DNA of 64,000 nt from Luteibacter flocculans (GTDB lineage: Bacteria; Pseudomonadota; Gammaproteobacteria; Xanthomonadales; Rhodanobacteraceae): assembly GCF_023612255.1 (NCBI RefSeq), contig NZ_CP063231.1, positions 3,206,001-3,270,000 of the forward strand, in the 5' to 3' direction. How positions within the stretch are numbered: position 1 is the first letter of the stretch; every line of letters begins with the position of its first letter. The notes under the pieces were generated by a model. It made no database searches, was not told the origin of the DNA, and saw nothing but the letters and a program-made list of their open reading frames with translations. The position numbers and the translations under genes are program-made. This document shows, piece after piece, positions 9,775 to 18,338 of this stretch.

Positions 9775-10404
9775 ATGCGTCACGCCCGTTACCTGATCCC
9801 CATCGCGCTGGCGACGCTCCCCGTCGTCTCGATGGCCGCCCCCGTCGCCTACACCATCGACCCGGTGCACAGCCAGGTCGTGTTCAACGTCGATCACAAC
9901 GGGTTCTCCCGCTCCTTCGGACGCCTGCGCATCACCGAAGGCACGATCGTCTTCGATCGCGACGACTGGTCGAAATCGTCGGTGCAGGCCACCGTCGACC
10001 TTGCGTCGGTCGACATGGGCGATGCCTCATGGGACAAGGCCGTTCGCGGCTCCAGCCTGCTCGACAGCGATCGCGCATCGACCGCACGCTACGTCAGCGA
10101 ATCGGTAGAGAAGCGCAACGACGACGAAGGCGTCGTCCATGGCAAGCTCACCCTGCGCGGTACCACGTTGCCGCTGGACATCCCGTTCCGCGTGAACCGC
10201 ATCGGCAAGACCATCTACGGCCTGCATACGGTGGCGGGCTTTTCTGCGCAGGTGACGCTCGACCGCACCGCCTACGGCATGACATCCAATCGCAATTCGA
10301 TCGGCACTAACGTATCCGTCTGGCTGGAGATCGAAGGCATTCGCAGCGGCGAAGCCAGCCGCACATCCGACGAGAAGGAGACTACCCATGCCCCTGCGCA
10401 GTGA
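9775..10404 (+). CDS. YceI-family periplasmic lipid-binding protein (first copy)
   Basis: 209 aa from the ATG at 9775, chosen because a clean Sec signal peptide (RYLIPIALATLPVVSMAAP) follows it; a GTG at 9670 would add 35 unlikely residues. The mature part begins VAYTIDPVHSQVVFNVDHNGFS, the YceI lipocalin-like signature, and keeps the beta-barrel pattern to LTLRGTTLPLDIPF and SVWLEIEG. YceI proteins bind isoprenoid (quinone-like) chains in the periplasm. The gene overlaps the next one, a cytochrome b561, by 17 bases, as in yceI-yceJ pairs. The C-terminus carries a short polar tail (GEASRTSDEKETTHAPAQ) produced in that overlap. Confidence 0.88.
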   Translation: MRHARYLIPIALATLPVVSMAAPVAYTIDPVHSQVVFNVDHNGFSRSFGRLRITEGTIVFDRDDWSKSSVQATVDLASVDMGDASWDKAVRGSSLLDSDRASTARYVSESVEKRNDDEGVVHGKLTLRGTTLPLDIPFRVNRIGKTIYGLHTVAGFSAQVTLDRTAYGMTSNRNSIGTNVSVWLEIEGIRSGEASRTSDEKETTHAPAQ

Positions 10405-10972
10405 CGCCACCCGCTGGAGCACCATCACCAAGACCTTCCACTGGACGATGGCATTGCTGATTCTCGGCAACGGCTTCTTCGCCCTGTGGATGGACGGCCT
10501 CAAGCCGTCGATGGAAAAGATCAACATGTTCGCGCTGCACAAATCGATCGGATTGACCGTGCTGGCGCTGTTCTTCCTGCGTCTGGTGTGGCGCCTGGCC
10601 GATCGTCGGCCGCCGGAGGATGCGGCGCCCCGATGGCAGCGTGTCGCTGCACAGGTGGTGCATGGTTTCCTCTATCTGCTCATCGTGGCGTTGCCGCTTA
10701 CCGGCTGGGCCTTCAACTCGGCACACGGTTATCCGCTGCAGTACTTCAAGCAGTTCAACCTGCCGGCGCTGGTGGAAAAGAACGACGCCTTGTCCAGCGT
10801 ATTCGGCGAAGTGCACGAATACCTGTTCTGGTTCCTGATCCTCGTGCTCGTCGCTCACGTCGGCGGCGCGCTGAAGCATCACCTCATCGACCGCGACGAC
10901 ACGCTTCGCCGCATGCTGCCCTTCGGTCGCGCCAAGCGCGCCACCCCCACCCTGCCTGGAGACACGCCATGA
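10388..10972 (+). CDS. Cytochrome b561 (YceJ-type)
   Basis: 194 aa, four-helix di-haem b membrane protein that passes electrons between quinone and periplasmic partners. Likely haem-ligand histidines are in TKTFHWTMALL (helix 1), FALHKSIGLTVL (helix 2) and VLVAHVGGALKHHLID (helix 4). A good GAAGGAG site sits just before the ATG at 10388, inside the end of the upstream YceI gene. Its stop overlaps the start of a second YceI gene by four bases (ATGA). The sandwich between two YceI proteins suggests that they serve one redox or lipid-carrier function. Confidence 0.92.
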   Translation: MPLRSDATRWSTITKTFHWTMALLILGNGFFALWMDGLKPSMEKINMFALHKSIGLTVLALFFLRLVWRLADRRPPEDAAPRWQRVAAQVVHGFLYLLIVALPLTGWAFNSAHGYPLQYFKQFNLPALVEKNDALSSVFGEVHEYLFWFLILVLVAHVGGALKHHLIDRDDTLRRMLPFGRAKRATPTLPGDTP

Positions 10973-11529
10973 ATCCGACCATCCGCCGCCTGTCCGCTCT
11001 TGCCCTCGCGCTCGCCTTGCCTTTCGCCGCCAGCGCGGCCGACTACAAGGTGGGCCCGGGCAGCACCCTCGGCTTCAGCGGCAAGTTCCAGGGCCAGCAG
11101 TTCGACGGCAGCTTCGGCAAGTTCGACGCCGCCATCAGCTACGACCCCGCCAATCTCGCCACGGCAAAGTTCGACGTGACGGTGGACGTCGCCACGGCCA
11201 AGACCGGCGACAACGACCGCGACAATGCCCTGCCCGGCAGCGATTTCTTCGACGCCGCCAAGTATCGTCAGGCGCATTACGTCACCACGGGCTTCAGCAA
11301 AGACGCCAAGGGAAATGTCATCGCCAACGGTAACCTCACGCTGCACGGGGTCACCAAGCCGGTGCAACTCAAGGTCGTGTTCAATCCGAATGCCGGTGGC
11401 GCGCGTCTGTCGGTGACCGGCACGCTCAACCGCCTCGACTTCGGCGTCGGCAGCGGTGAGTACAAGGACACCTCGACCATTGCGAACGAGGTGCTGGTCA
11501 ACGGCTCGCTCAATCTGCTGCCGAAGTAA
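10969..11529 (+). CDS. YceI-family periplasmic protein (second copy)
   Basis: 186 aa from the ATG at 10969, which overlaps the cytochrome b561 stop (ATGA). Signal peptide of about 22 residues (ALALALALPFAASA|ADYKV). The mature protein has the YceI pattern: STLGFSGKFQGQQFDGSFGKFDA, the LPGSDFFDAAKYRQAHY motif shared by the family, NLTLHGVTKPV and LNRLDFGVGSGEY. It keeps the FF-D-YP-like segment better than the first copy, so the two are diverged paralogues rather than a recent duplication. Confidence 0.92.
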   Translation: MNPTIRRLSALALALALPFAASAADYKVGPGSTLGFSGKFQGQQFDGSFGKFDAAISYDPANLATAKFDVTVDVATAKTGDNDRDNALPGSDFFDAAKYRQAHYVTTGFSKDAKGNVIANGNLTLHGVTKPVQLKVVFNPNAGGARLSVTGTLNRLDFGVGSGEYKDTSTIANEVLVNGSLNLLPK

Positions 11530-11536
11530 GCGCCAA

Positions 11537-12886
11537 GTGACCGACTGGCGCGAACGCCTGCACGGCCTCACGTCGCGCTTTCGTCGCGGCGGGCACACGC
11601 GGCCCGCCGATGACGAACGCGGTGGCGCGGTGGCCGCCAGCCTTCGCGACCTGCTCCACGATGCGTCGATCCCGGCCGACGTTCGCGCCGCCATGGCGGC
11701 AGATTTCGAACGCGTGGAGCGCATGCTCGACCGACTGGAGAGCGACGAGCTTCACGTGGCGGTGTTCGGCCGCGTCTCGGCGGGCAAGTCGGCGCTGTGC
11801 AATGCCTTGCTCGGCCGCGACGCGTTCGCGGTAGGCGTGTTGCATGGCACGACCACCGAGGCGGATGCCGCGCGGCTCGACGAGGCCGCGTCGGCCGGGC
11901 TCGTGCTCATCGACACGCCGGGCATCAACGAACTGGGTGGCGAGGCCCGCGAGAAACTCGCCTTCGAGGTCGCAGAGGTCAGCGACCTCATCGTTTTCGT
12001 GGCCGACGGCGATCTCACTCGCGAGGAACGCGATGCGCTGCGCACGCTGGCCGCCACCCGCCGTCCTCTGCTGCTGGTACTCAACAAGGCCGACCGGTAC
12101 GGCGACGACGAGCGCGACGGCCTGCTGGAAAGGTTGCGTGAGCATGCCGCGGGACTGATCCGTCGTGAGGACGTGCTGGCGACGATGGCACGCCCCGCAC
12201 CACAACACGTGGTGGAAGTGGACGCGCAGGGGCACGAGCGGCGCTTGAGTGAAGCCCGCGCGGCTGACGTCGAAGCACTCAAGGCCCGGCTGCTCGCCAT
12301 CGCGGAGCGGGAGGGCAAGACCCTGTCGGCCATCAACGCGGGCCTGTTCGCCGGCAAGCTCACCGATCAGGTCACCGCGCGCATCGCCAGCACCCGACGC
12401 GAGGTCGCCGATGGCGTCATTCGCCAGTATTGCATCGCCAAAGCGGTCGCCGTGGCACTCAATCCCGTGCCGGTGGCGGACCTGCTGCTGGCCGGCGGCC
12501 TCGATGCCGCGATGGTCGTGCAGCTCGGCCGGGTCTACGGGTTACCGCTCACGCGCAGCGAATCCGGCCGGCTCGTCGCCGTCATCAGCACGCAGCTCGC
12601 CGCGCTCATGGGTGCGGTGTGGGGCGTGCAACTGGCGGCGTCGGCGCTCAAGGGCCTGAGCGGTGGTCTGTCCGTCGTGGTGACCGCTGCCGCCCAGGGC
12701 GCACTCGGCTGGTACGCCACGGTGCTCATCGGCCGGGTCGCGGAGCATTACCTGGTGTCCGGCAAGTCCTGGGGCGAGCACGGGGCGAAGCGTGCCGTGG
12801 CCGATATCGTGGCGGGACTCGACCGGGATTCCATCCTCCGCGAGGCGCGTGAGGAAATTCTGCGGCGGCTGAAGACGGCGCGCTGA
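11537..12886 (+). CDS. GTPase with DUF697 domain
   Basis: 449 aa from a GTG at 11537, seven bases after the YceI stop; this start excludes a 27-residue extension that would overlap the YceI gene. G1 is GRVSAGKS at 78-85, G3 DTPG at 126-129 and G4 NKAD near residue 178. The C-terminal half (AVALNPVPVADLLLAGGLDAAMV, then ALKGLSGGLSVVVTAAAQGALGWY) is a DUF697-type hydrophobic region. It is a paralogue of the GTPase at 8203 but lacks the N-terminal membrane spans. Both bracket the YceI-cytochrome genes, so all five are probably one transcription unit. Role unknown. Confidence 0.85.
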   Translation: MTDWRERLHGLTSRFRRGGHTRPADDERGGAVAASLRDLLHDASIPADVRAAMAADFERVERMLDRLESDELHVAVFGRVSAGKSALCNALLGRDAFAVGVLHGTTTEADAARLDEAASAGLVLIDTPGINELGGEAREKLAFEVAEVSDLIVFVADGDLTREERDALRTLAATRRPLLLVLNKADRYGDDERDGLLERLREHAAGLIRREDVLATMARPAPQHVVEVDAQGHERRLSEARAADVEALKARLLAIAEREGKTLSAINAGLFAGKLTDQVTARIASTRREVADGVIRQYCIAKAVAVALNPVPVADLLLAGGLDAAMVVQLGRVYGLPLTRSESGRLVAVISTQLAALMGAVWGVQLAASALKGLSGGLSVVVTAAAQGALGWYATVLIGRVAEHYLVSGKSWGEHGAKRAVADIVAGLDRDSILREAREEILRRLKTAR

Positions 12887-12892
12887 TCGCGC

Positions 12893-13132
12893 CTAGGGCG
12901 CATCCACTGCGATAGAGAAAGCCTGCACCGTCGCCACATCGAACGGCCAATCCAGTTCGGCGCCGTCGGCCCGGCGTAGAACAGGCACCCGCGCACCGTA
13001 ACTCGCTTCCAGCGCGTCGTCCTCGTCGATCCAGATCGACGTGAAATCCGGAAAGCGGGCCTGCGCCAGCACGGCCAGTGCCTGATCGCAGAGATGACAA
13101 TCGTCGCGCTGGTAAAGAGTGAAGGCGTGCAT
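12893..13132 (-). CDS. Glutaredoxin-like protein (DUF836 type)
   Basis: 79 aa. Starts MHAFTLYQRDDCHLCDQAL, with a thioredoxin-fold CxxC (C12-H-L-C15) after the first beta strand, then WIDEDDALEASYGARVPVL containing the cis-proline loop. Size and layout fit the small glutaredoxin-like DUF836 group. The substrate is unknown. It ends six bases from the converging GTPase gene and is divergent from sdaA. Confidence 0.8.
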   Translation of the reverse strand: MHAFTLYQRDDCHLCDQALAVLAQARFPDFTSIWIDEDDALEASYGARVPVLRRADGAELDWPFDVATVQAFSIAVDAP

Positions 13133-13205
13133 GCGCGGGTGTATGGGGTCGGTGGACACGGCAGCGTAGAATAACCGGTCATTCCCCGCAGCCCACCTCC
13201 CCGCC

Positions 13206-14588
13206 ATGGCAGTCAGCGTCTTCGACCTTTTCAAGATCGGCATCGGCCCGTCCTCGTCGCACACGGTAGGTCCGATGCGCGCGGGTGCGCGTTTTGCCGA
13301 GCATTGGCTGGAGGAAAAGGGCGTACTGGATCGTGTGTCGCGGGTCCGCTGCGAACTGTTCGGCTCGCTGGCGATGACCGGGCGCGGCCATGGTACCGAC
13401 AAGGCCGTGCTGCTCGGTTTCGAGGGCGAATGGCCGGACCGCGTGGACCCCGACAGCATTCCCGCGACGCTGGAACGCATCCGTTCCAGCAAGCGCATAC
13501 GCATCCTGGGCCGGCACGAGATTCCGTTCGACGAGAAGGCCGACCTGGTCTTCAACAAGCGGCAGAAACTTCCGTTCCATACGAACGGCATGCGTTTCTC
13601 GGCGTACGACCACGCCGGCAACGAACTCGCCACGCGCGACTACTACTCGGTGGGCGGCGGCTTCGTGGTGAATCCCGACGAAGCGGCGGAAGATCGCATC
13701 GTCGCCGACACCAGCGAACAGCCGTTCCCGTTCTCCACGGGCGACCAGCTCATGTCGCTGTGCAAGGAACACGGGCTCACGATCGCGCAGCTCATGATGC
13801 GCAACGAAAGCATCTGGCGCCCCGAGCACGACACCCGAGCCGGTCTGCTACGCATCTGGAAGGCCATGCAGGACTGCGTGGCGCGTGGGCTGCGCTCGCC
13901 TGGCGTATTGCCCGGCGGCCTCAAGGTGAACCGCCGCGCGCCTGCCATGGCCGCCGAACTCCGTGCGCAACCGGAAGCGTCGCTACGCGACCCGCTGACG
14001 ATCCTCGACTGGGTGAACCTCTACGCGCTCGCGGTCAACGAGGAAAACGCTGCGGGCGGCAGCGTCGTCACGGCACCGACCAACGGCGCCGCCGGCATTG
14101 TGCCGGCCGTGCTGCATTACTACCGTCATTTCTGCCCGAGCGCCTCGGAAGACGGCGTCATCGAGTTCCTGCTCACGGCCGGTGCCATCGGCATCCTCTA
14201 CAAGGAAAACGCCTCGATCTCCGGCGCCGAGGTCGGCTGTCAGGGCGAGGTGGGCGTGGCCTGCTCCATGGCCGCAGGCGGTCTTGCCGCGGCCCTCGGC
14301 GGCAGCGTGACCCAGGTGGAAAACGCCGCCGAGATCGGCATGGAGCACAACCTGGGACTCACCTGCGATCCCATCGGCGGCCTGGTGCAGATCCCGTGCA
14401 TCGAGCGCAACGCCATGGGCGCGGTAAAGGCGATCAACGCCAGCCGCATGGCGCTCAAGAGCGACGGCAAGCATCACGTGTCGCTAGACAAGGTGATCGC
14501 CACCATGCGCGACACCGGCCGCGACATGAAGGACAAGTACAAGGAAACCTCCCGCGGCGGCCTGGCAGTGAATGTCATCGAGTGCTGA
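13206..14588 (+). CDS. sdaA: L-serine ammonia-lyase (iron-sulfur type)
   Basis: 460 aa single-chain enzyme that converts L-serine to pyruvate and ammonia using a 4Fe-4S cluster. The N-terminal beta domain has the family start [23 protein letters not shown]. The alpha domain has [32 protein letters not shown] and [23 protein letters not shown], which supply the cluster cysteines. The length matches SdaA of E. coli. It stands alone; downstream lies repeat cluster B. Confidence 0.95.
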   Translation: MAVSVFDLFKIGIGPSSSHTVGPMRAGARFAEHWLEEKGVLDRVSRVRCELFGSLAMTGRGHGTDKAVLLGFEGEWPDRVDPDSIPATLERIRSSKRIRILGRHEIPFDEKADLVFNKRQKLPFHTNGMRFSAYDHAGNELATRDYYSVGGGFVVNPDEAAEDRIVADTSEQPFPFSTGDQLMSLCKEHGLTIAQLMMRNESIWRPEHDTRAGLLRIWKAMQDCVARGLRSPGVLPGGLKVNRRAPAMAAELRAQPEASLRDPLTILDWVNLYALAVNEENAAGGSVVTAPTNGAAGIVPAVLHYYRHFCPSASEDGVIEFLLTAGAIGILYKENASISGAEVGCQGEVGVACSMAAGGLAAALGGSVTQVENAAEIGMEHNLGLTCDPIGGLVQIPCIERNAMGAVKAINASRMALKSDGKHHVSLDKVIATMRDTGRDMKDKYKETSRGGLAVNVIEC

Positions 14589-14599
14589 AAAGCACGGAG

Positions 14600-14827
14600 C
14601 CGCCAACAGAGCGCATGTGGGAGCCGCTATAGCGGCGAGAAGCCAACAAAGCGAGGGTAGGAGCCACCCTGGTGGCGAAAAGCCAACGAAGCGGTGTAGC
14701 CGTGAGGCAAATTCCCATCGCCAGCAGGCTGGCTCCCACCCGCAAGTTCCCATCGCCAGCAGGCTGGCTCCCACCGGCAAGTTCCCACCAGCAGGTTCCC
14801 CACCATAGGCTCCGACCGGCAGGACCG
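14600..14827. repeat. REP/BIME-like palindromic repeat cluster B (sdaA/secreted-protein convergent gap)
   Basis: Direct-strand units begin with GTGGGAGCCGCTATAGCGGC at 14617 and GGTAGGAGCCACCCTGGTGG at about 14656. Two opposite-strand units (CCATCGCCAGCAGGCTGGCT) at about 14715 and 14750 stand in tandem with a 35-base period. The unit 14656-14740 is the reverse complement of the composite in clusters A and C. Shorter decayed pieces continue to the stop codon at 14828. No gene is seen here. Confidence 0.8.
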
Positions 14828-15208
14828 TCAGCGTGACGGGCACAGCCGCGGGAGGCGGTCCACCGTCTCCACGCGCACCGGTTCGTCCTCGCCCCACCAG
14901 TTCGCGACCGCCGTGTAGCAGATCCGCAGCTTGCCCCGGCGGGTGTCGAACCGCTGCTTGCTGGTGTAGGCGAAGCAGGACACCGAGGCCAGATGCCCCA
15001 GTTCGCGCATGGCAATGGCGCAGCGCCGCACGGATTCCACCGGATCTTCGCCAGGGTACAGCGTGAAGTAAAAACCCTTGGCGGTACGGTCGTAGGACTC
15101 CGAATCGATCAGTCGACCCTTGTCGCTCCAGGGCTCTTCGGCTGCGGCAACGCCGCATACCGTCAAGGCCATGAGCAACATGCCGCTGGCGACCACCTTC
15201 GAACGCAT
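14828..15208 (-). CDS. Small secreted protein of unknown function
   Basis: 126 aa from the ATG at 15208, selected for its GAAGGGG ribosome site and immediate signal peptide (VVASGMLLMALTVCGVAAA|EEPWS). Mature part about 105 residues with four cysteines (CAIAM, CFAYT, CYTAV, CPSR), which could form two disulfides in the periplasm. I do not recognise a family. It is divergent from the amino-acid permease and ends at repeat cluster B. Confidence 0.65.
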   Translation of the reverse strand: MRSKVVASGMLLMALTVCGVAAAEEPWSDKGRLIDSESYDRTAKGFYFTLYPGEDPVESVRRCAIAMRELGHLASVSCFAYTSKQRFDTRRGKLRICYTAVANWWGEDEPVRVETVDRLPRLCPSR

Positions 15209-15368
15209 CCGAACCCCTTCGTCCCTACCGCGTCGGCCAGTGTATATCGATGACGTGGCGGTTGGGGTGGGCCATCGCTGGCTGACATGAGCGGCCGGGG
15301 CTGTCATCATCCGGCCCTTGTGCCGCCCTGGGTCGGGTTCCAACCCGTCCCGTCCGACCGGAGTCACC

Positions 15369-17039
15369 ATGTCTCACAGCGCTATCCGCCGCGATGTCGG
15401 CGCCTTTGCCCTCATGCTTACCGGCCTGGGCTCGATCATCGGCTCAGGCTGGCTGTTCGGCGCCTGGCACGCGGCGCAGCTCGCCGGCCCCGGCGCCATC
15501 TACGCCTGGATCATCGGCGCCGTCATCATCCTGTTCATCGCCCTCACCTACGCCGAACTCGGCGCGATGTTCCCCGAATCGGGTGGCATGGTGCGCTACG
15601 GCCACTATTCGCACGGCTCGCTCGTGGGCTTCATCGCCGGCTGGGCAAACTGGATCGCGATCGTGTCGGTGATTCCGGTGGAAGCCGAGGCCTCCGTCCA
15701 GTACATGGCGTCGTGGCCGTGGGAATGGGCTGCGTGGACGAAAGAACTCTACGTCGTCACCAACGGACACGGCGAGCTGACGCCTCCCGGCCTCGCCATC
15801 GCTGCCGTGCTGGTGATGGTGTATTTCTTCCTCAATTTCTGGAGCGTGAAGCTCTTTGCCAAGAGCAACACCGCTATCACGGTCTTCAAGCTCGTGGTTC
15901 CCGCCGCCACCGGCATCGCGCTGATCGCCACCAGCTACAACCCGGGCAACTTCGACATCGGCGCGCATGGCGGCACCCACGCCATCGACATTTCGTCGAT
16001 CCTGACCGCCGTTGCCATCTCGGGCATCGTCTTCAGCTTCAACGGCTTCCAGAGCCCGGTGAACCTCGCCGGCGAAGCGCGCAATCCGGGCCGCAGCGTG
16101 CCGTTCGCGGTCATCGGCTCGATCCTGCTCGCAACCGTCGTTTACGTGCTGCTGCAAGTGGCCTTCATCGGCGCCGTGCCGCCCGACCAGCTCGGCAAGG
16201 GCTGGGCCGGCCTCGAATACGCGTCGCCCTTCGCCCAGCTCGCCACCGCACTGATGATCAACTGGATGGCCATCCTGCTCTACGCGGATGCCTTCGTCAG
16301 CCCGAGCGGCACGGGTGCCACCTATACGGCGACCACCGCGCGCATGATCTACGCCATGGAGCGTAACGGGCAGTTGCCGAAGATCTTCGGCCACATCCAT
16401 CCGCGCTTCGGCATTCCGCGCCCGGCGATGTGGCTGAACCTCGTGGTGAGCTTCATCTTCCTGTTCTTCTTCCGCGGCTGGGGCACGCTGGCCGCGGTGA
16501 TCTCGGTCTCCACGATCATTTCGTACCTGACCGGCCCGGTCAGCGTGATGACCCTGCGTCGCACTGCGCCGGAACTCAAGCGCCCGCTGCGTATCCCCGG
16601 CCTGCCGATCCTCGCCGCACTCGCCTTCATCTTCGCCACCGAACTGCTGTACTGGGCGAAGTGGCCGCTGACGGGCGAGATCATCCTGCTGATGGTCGTG
16701 GCGCTGCCGATCTACTTCTACTACACCGCCAAGAGCGGCTGGGAAGACTTCCGTCGGCACCTGAAGGGCGCGTGGTGGCTGATCGTGTACCTGCCGGTGA
16801 TCGCCGCCGTGTCTTGGGGCGGCAGCAAGACCTTCGGTGGGCACGACTACATCCCGTACGGCTACGACCTGGCCCTGGTCGCCGTGATCGGTGTGGTGTT
16901 CTATTTCTGGGGCATTGCCACCGGCTGGCGCACGCCGATGGTGGAAGCGGCGCGCTTCCACCACGACGACGGTCTGCCCGGTGACCCGGAGCTTCCGCCG
17001 AGCGTGGACGAGGCCGAGCGAGTCACCGGCCACCGCTGA
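15369..17039 (+). CDS. APC-superfamily amino-acid permease
   Basis: 556 aa from the ATG at 15369. About 12-14 hydrophobic spans. The first has the APC helix-I signature (LTGLGSIIGSGWLFG) for substrate binding, followed by LAGPGAIYAWIIGAVIILFIALTYAELGAMFPESGG. The extended length and sequence such as WANWIAIVSVIPVEAEASVQYM are like the aspartate:proton symporter group (YveA/AspP-like), but the substrate cannot be fixed from sequence. Ends at repeat cluster C. Confidence 0.88.
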   Translation: MSHSAIRRDVGAFALMLTGLGSIIGSGWLFGAWHAAQLAGPGAIYAWIIGAVIILFIALTYAELGAMFPESGGMVRYGHYSHGSLVGFIAGWANWIAIVSVIPVEAEASVQYMASWPWEWAAWTKELYVVTNGHGELTPPGLAIAAVLVMVYFFLNFWSVKLFAKSNTAITVFKLVVPAATGIALIATSYNPGNFDIGAHGGTHAIDISSILTAVAISGIVFSFNGFQSPVNLAGEARNPGRSVPFAVIGSILLATVVYVLLQVAFIGAVPPDQLGKGWAGLEYASPFAQLATALMINWMAILLYADAFVSPSGTGATYTATTARMIYAMERNGQLPKIFGHIHPRFGIPRPAMWLNLVVSFIFLFFFRGWGTLAAVISVSTIISYLTGPVSVMTLRRTAPELKRPLRIPGLPILAALAFIFATELLYWAKWPLTGEIILLMVVALPIYFYYTAKSGWEDFRRHLKGAWWLIVYLPVIAAVSWGGSKTFGGHDYIPYGYDLALVAVIGVVFYFWGIATGWRTPMVEAARFHHDDGLPGDPELPPSVDEAERVTGHR

Positions 17040-17270
17040 CCAAACCTCGAGGCAAGTTCCCCTCGCCGCCATGGCGGCTCCCATCTTTGCTTGGGAGCTA
17101 CCCTGATGGCGAAGGGAATCTGCTGGTGGGAGCCAGCCTGCTGGCGATGGGGATCTGCCTCACGGCTACACCGCTCCGTTGGCTTATCGCCACCAGGGTG
17201 GCTCCTACCTTTGCGCTGGTGGGAGCCGCCATGGCGGCGAGAAGCCAACAGGGCGGCGACGCCGGAACCC
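17040..17270. repeat. REP/BIME-like palindromic repeat cluster C (permease/hom convergent gap)
   Basis: Five units in alternating orientation: inverted near 17060-17083, direct near 17092-17115 and 17125-17148, inverted near 17187-17210, direct near 17218-17241. Stems include GCCGCCATGGCGGC and GCCACCCTGGTGGC variants with compensating changes, so the hairpin rather than the bases is conserved. The block 17121-17210 shares most positions with 224-313, including the spacer CTACACCGCTCCGTTGGCTT. Confidence 0.82.
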
Positions 17271-18338
17271 TTAGACGGCCAGGATGTCGCCCAGCAAGGC
17301 CTGCGCCGTGATTTCGGGGCCTGCACCGGGCCCTTGGATCACCAGCGGTGTGGCGTGGTATCGCGTGGTGGTCAACGCGAACTGATTGTCGGTGCCCGAG
17401 AGCCGCGCGGCGGGGTGATCGGCGTCCACCTCGACGAGGCCCACGCGCGCCCGTCCGCGCTGGTTAAGTCGTGCGAGATAGCGCAACCGCTTGCCGTTGG
17501 CCTTGGCTTGCGCATGACGCGCGCGCAGCGGTTCGTCCAGTTCCTCGAGGCGATCGAGAAACGTCTGCGTGTCGACGCCACGAAGCGCCTCGGGTACCAG
17601 ACTCTCGACCTCCACCTCGTCGCTGCCGAGCGCAAAGCCGGCATGGCGGGCGATGATCAGCAGCTTGCGCGCCACGTCCTCGCCGGAAAGATCCGAACGC
17701 GGATCGGGCTCGGTGAAACCAAGCCGGCGCGCATCGCGCAGCAAGGCTGAAAACGGACGACTTCCGTCGTACTGGTTGAACAACCACGACAGCGAGCCGG
17801 AAAACACGCCTTCGAGCGTGAGCAGGCTGTCGCCGCACTGGCGCAGGCGTCGAAGCGTGGACAGCACCGGAAGGCCCGCGCCAACCGTGGCGGCGTCGCC
17901 GTAGACTGCGCCGTGGGCAAGCGCCTTCTGCAGGGCACGCCAACCGGCAAGCTGCCCCCCGGCCAGCGCCTTGTTCGCTGTGACGACGTGGTATCCCGCG
18001 GCGAGCCAGTCCGCATGACGCCCTGCTTCGATTGTGCAGGCCGTGGCATCCACGACGATCTTGTGGGTCGCACCGGCTGCGTCCAACGCCGCCAACAAGG
18101 GTCCGTTGTCGCGCCCTTCGTGGCTGCGGGCGAGGTGTTCGACGGCATCGCCGGGTAACGCACCATCGGGCAGCACATGCTGGCGCCTCGAATTGGCAGC
18201 GCCGACAAGGCGCAAGGAGGCTGCCGCGGGTGTTCCGAGCAACGTCAGCAAGGCACGTCCGACGACGCCCGTGCCCAAAAGGACAAGCGCGCTGCGCGGC
18301 GCGGTATCGACGCGCGGAGCGAAGGCCACCGCGCTCAT
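17271..18338 (-). CDS. hom: Homoserine dehydrogenase (monofunctional)
   Basis: 355 aa. Reduces aspartate semialdehyde to homoserine, the branch point to methionine and threonine. The Rossmann motif is VLLGTGVVGRALL near residues 20-32; the catalytic part has NKALAGGQ, GAGLPVLSTLRRL, GVFSGSLSWLF and TEPDPRSDLSGEDVARKLLI, all typical of the ThrA/MetL dehydrogenase half. There is no aspartokinase or C-terminal ACT domain, so threonine feedback may be absent. It starts within the metB stop (ATGA) and is the last gene of the metX-metB-hom operon. Confidence 0.93.
   Translation of the reverse strand: MSAVAFAPRVDTAPRSALVLLGTGVVGRALLTLLGTPAAASLRLVGAANSRRQHVLPDGALPGDAVEHLARSHEGRDNGPLLAALDAAGATHKIVVDATACTIEAGRHADWLAAGYHVVTANKALAGGQLAGWRALQKALAHGAVYGDAATVGAGLPVLSTLRRLRQCGDSLLTLEGVFSGSLSWLFNQYDGSRPFSALLRDARRLGFTEPDPRSDLSGEDVARKLLIIARHAGFALGSDEVEVESLVPEALRGVDTQTFLDRLEELDEPLRARHAQAKANGKRLRYLARLNQRGRARVGLVEVDADHPAARLSGTDNQFALTTTRYHATPLVIQGPGAGPEITAQALLGDILAV

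Noticed and set aside
14714-14775. Two tandem 35-base repeats that could suggest a CRISPR array
   Set aside because: Repeats are contiguous without spacers, are palindromic REP units and occur in both orientations elsewhere in the window; no cas gene.
15444-17084. 546-codon minus-strand frame over the amino-acid permease
   Set aside because: Composition dominated by His/Asp/Arg, typical of the complement of membrane-protein codons.
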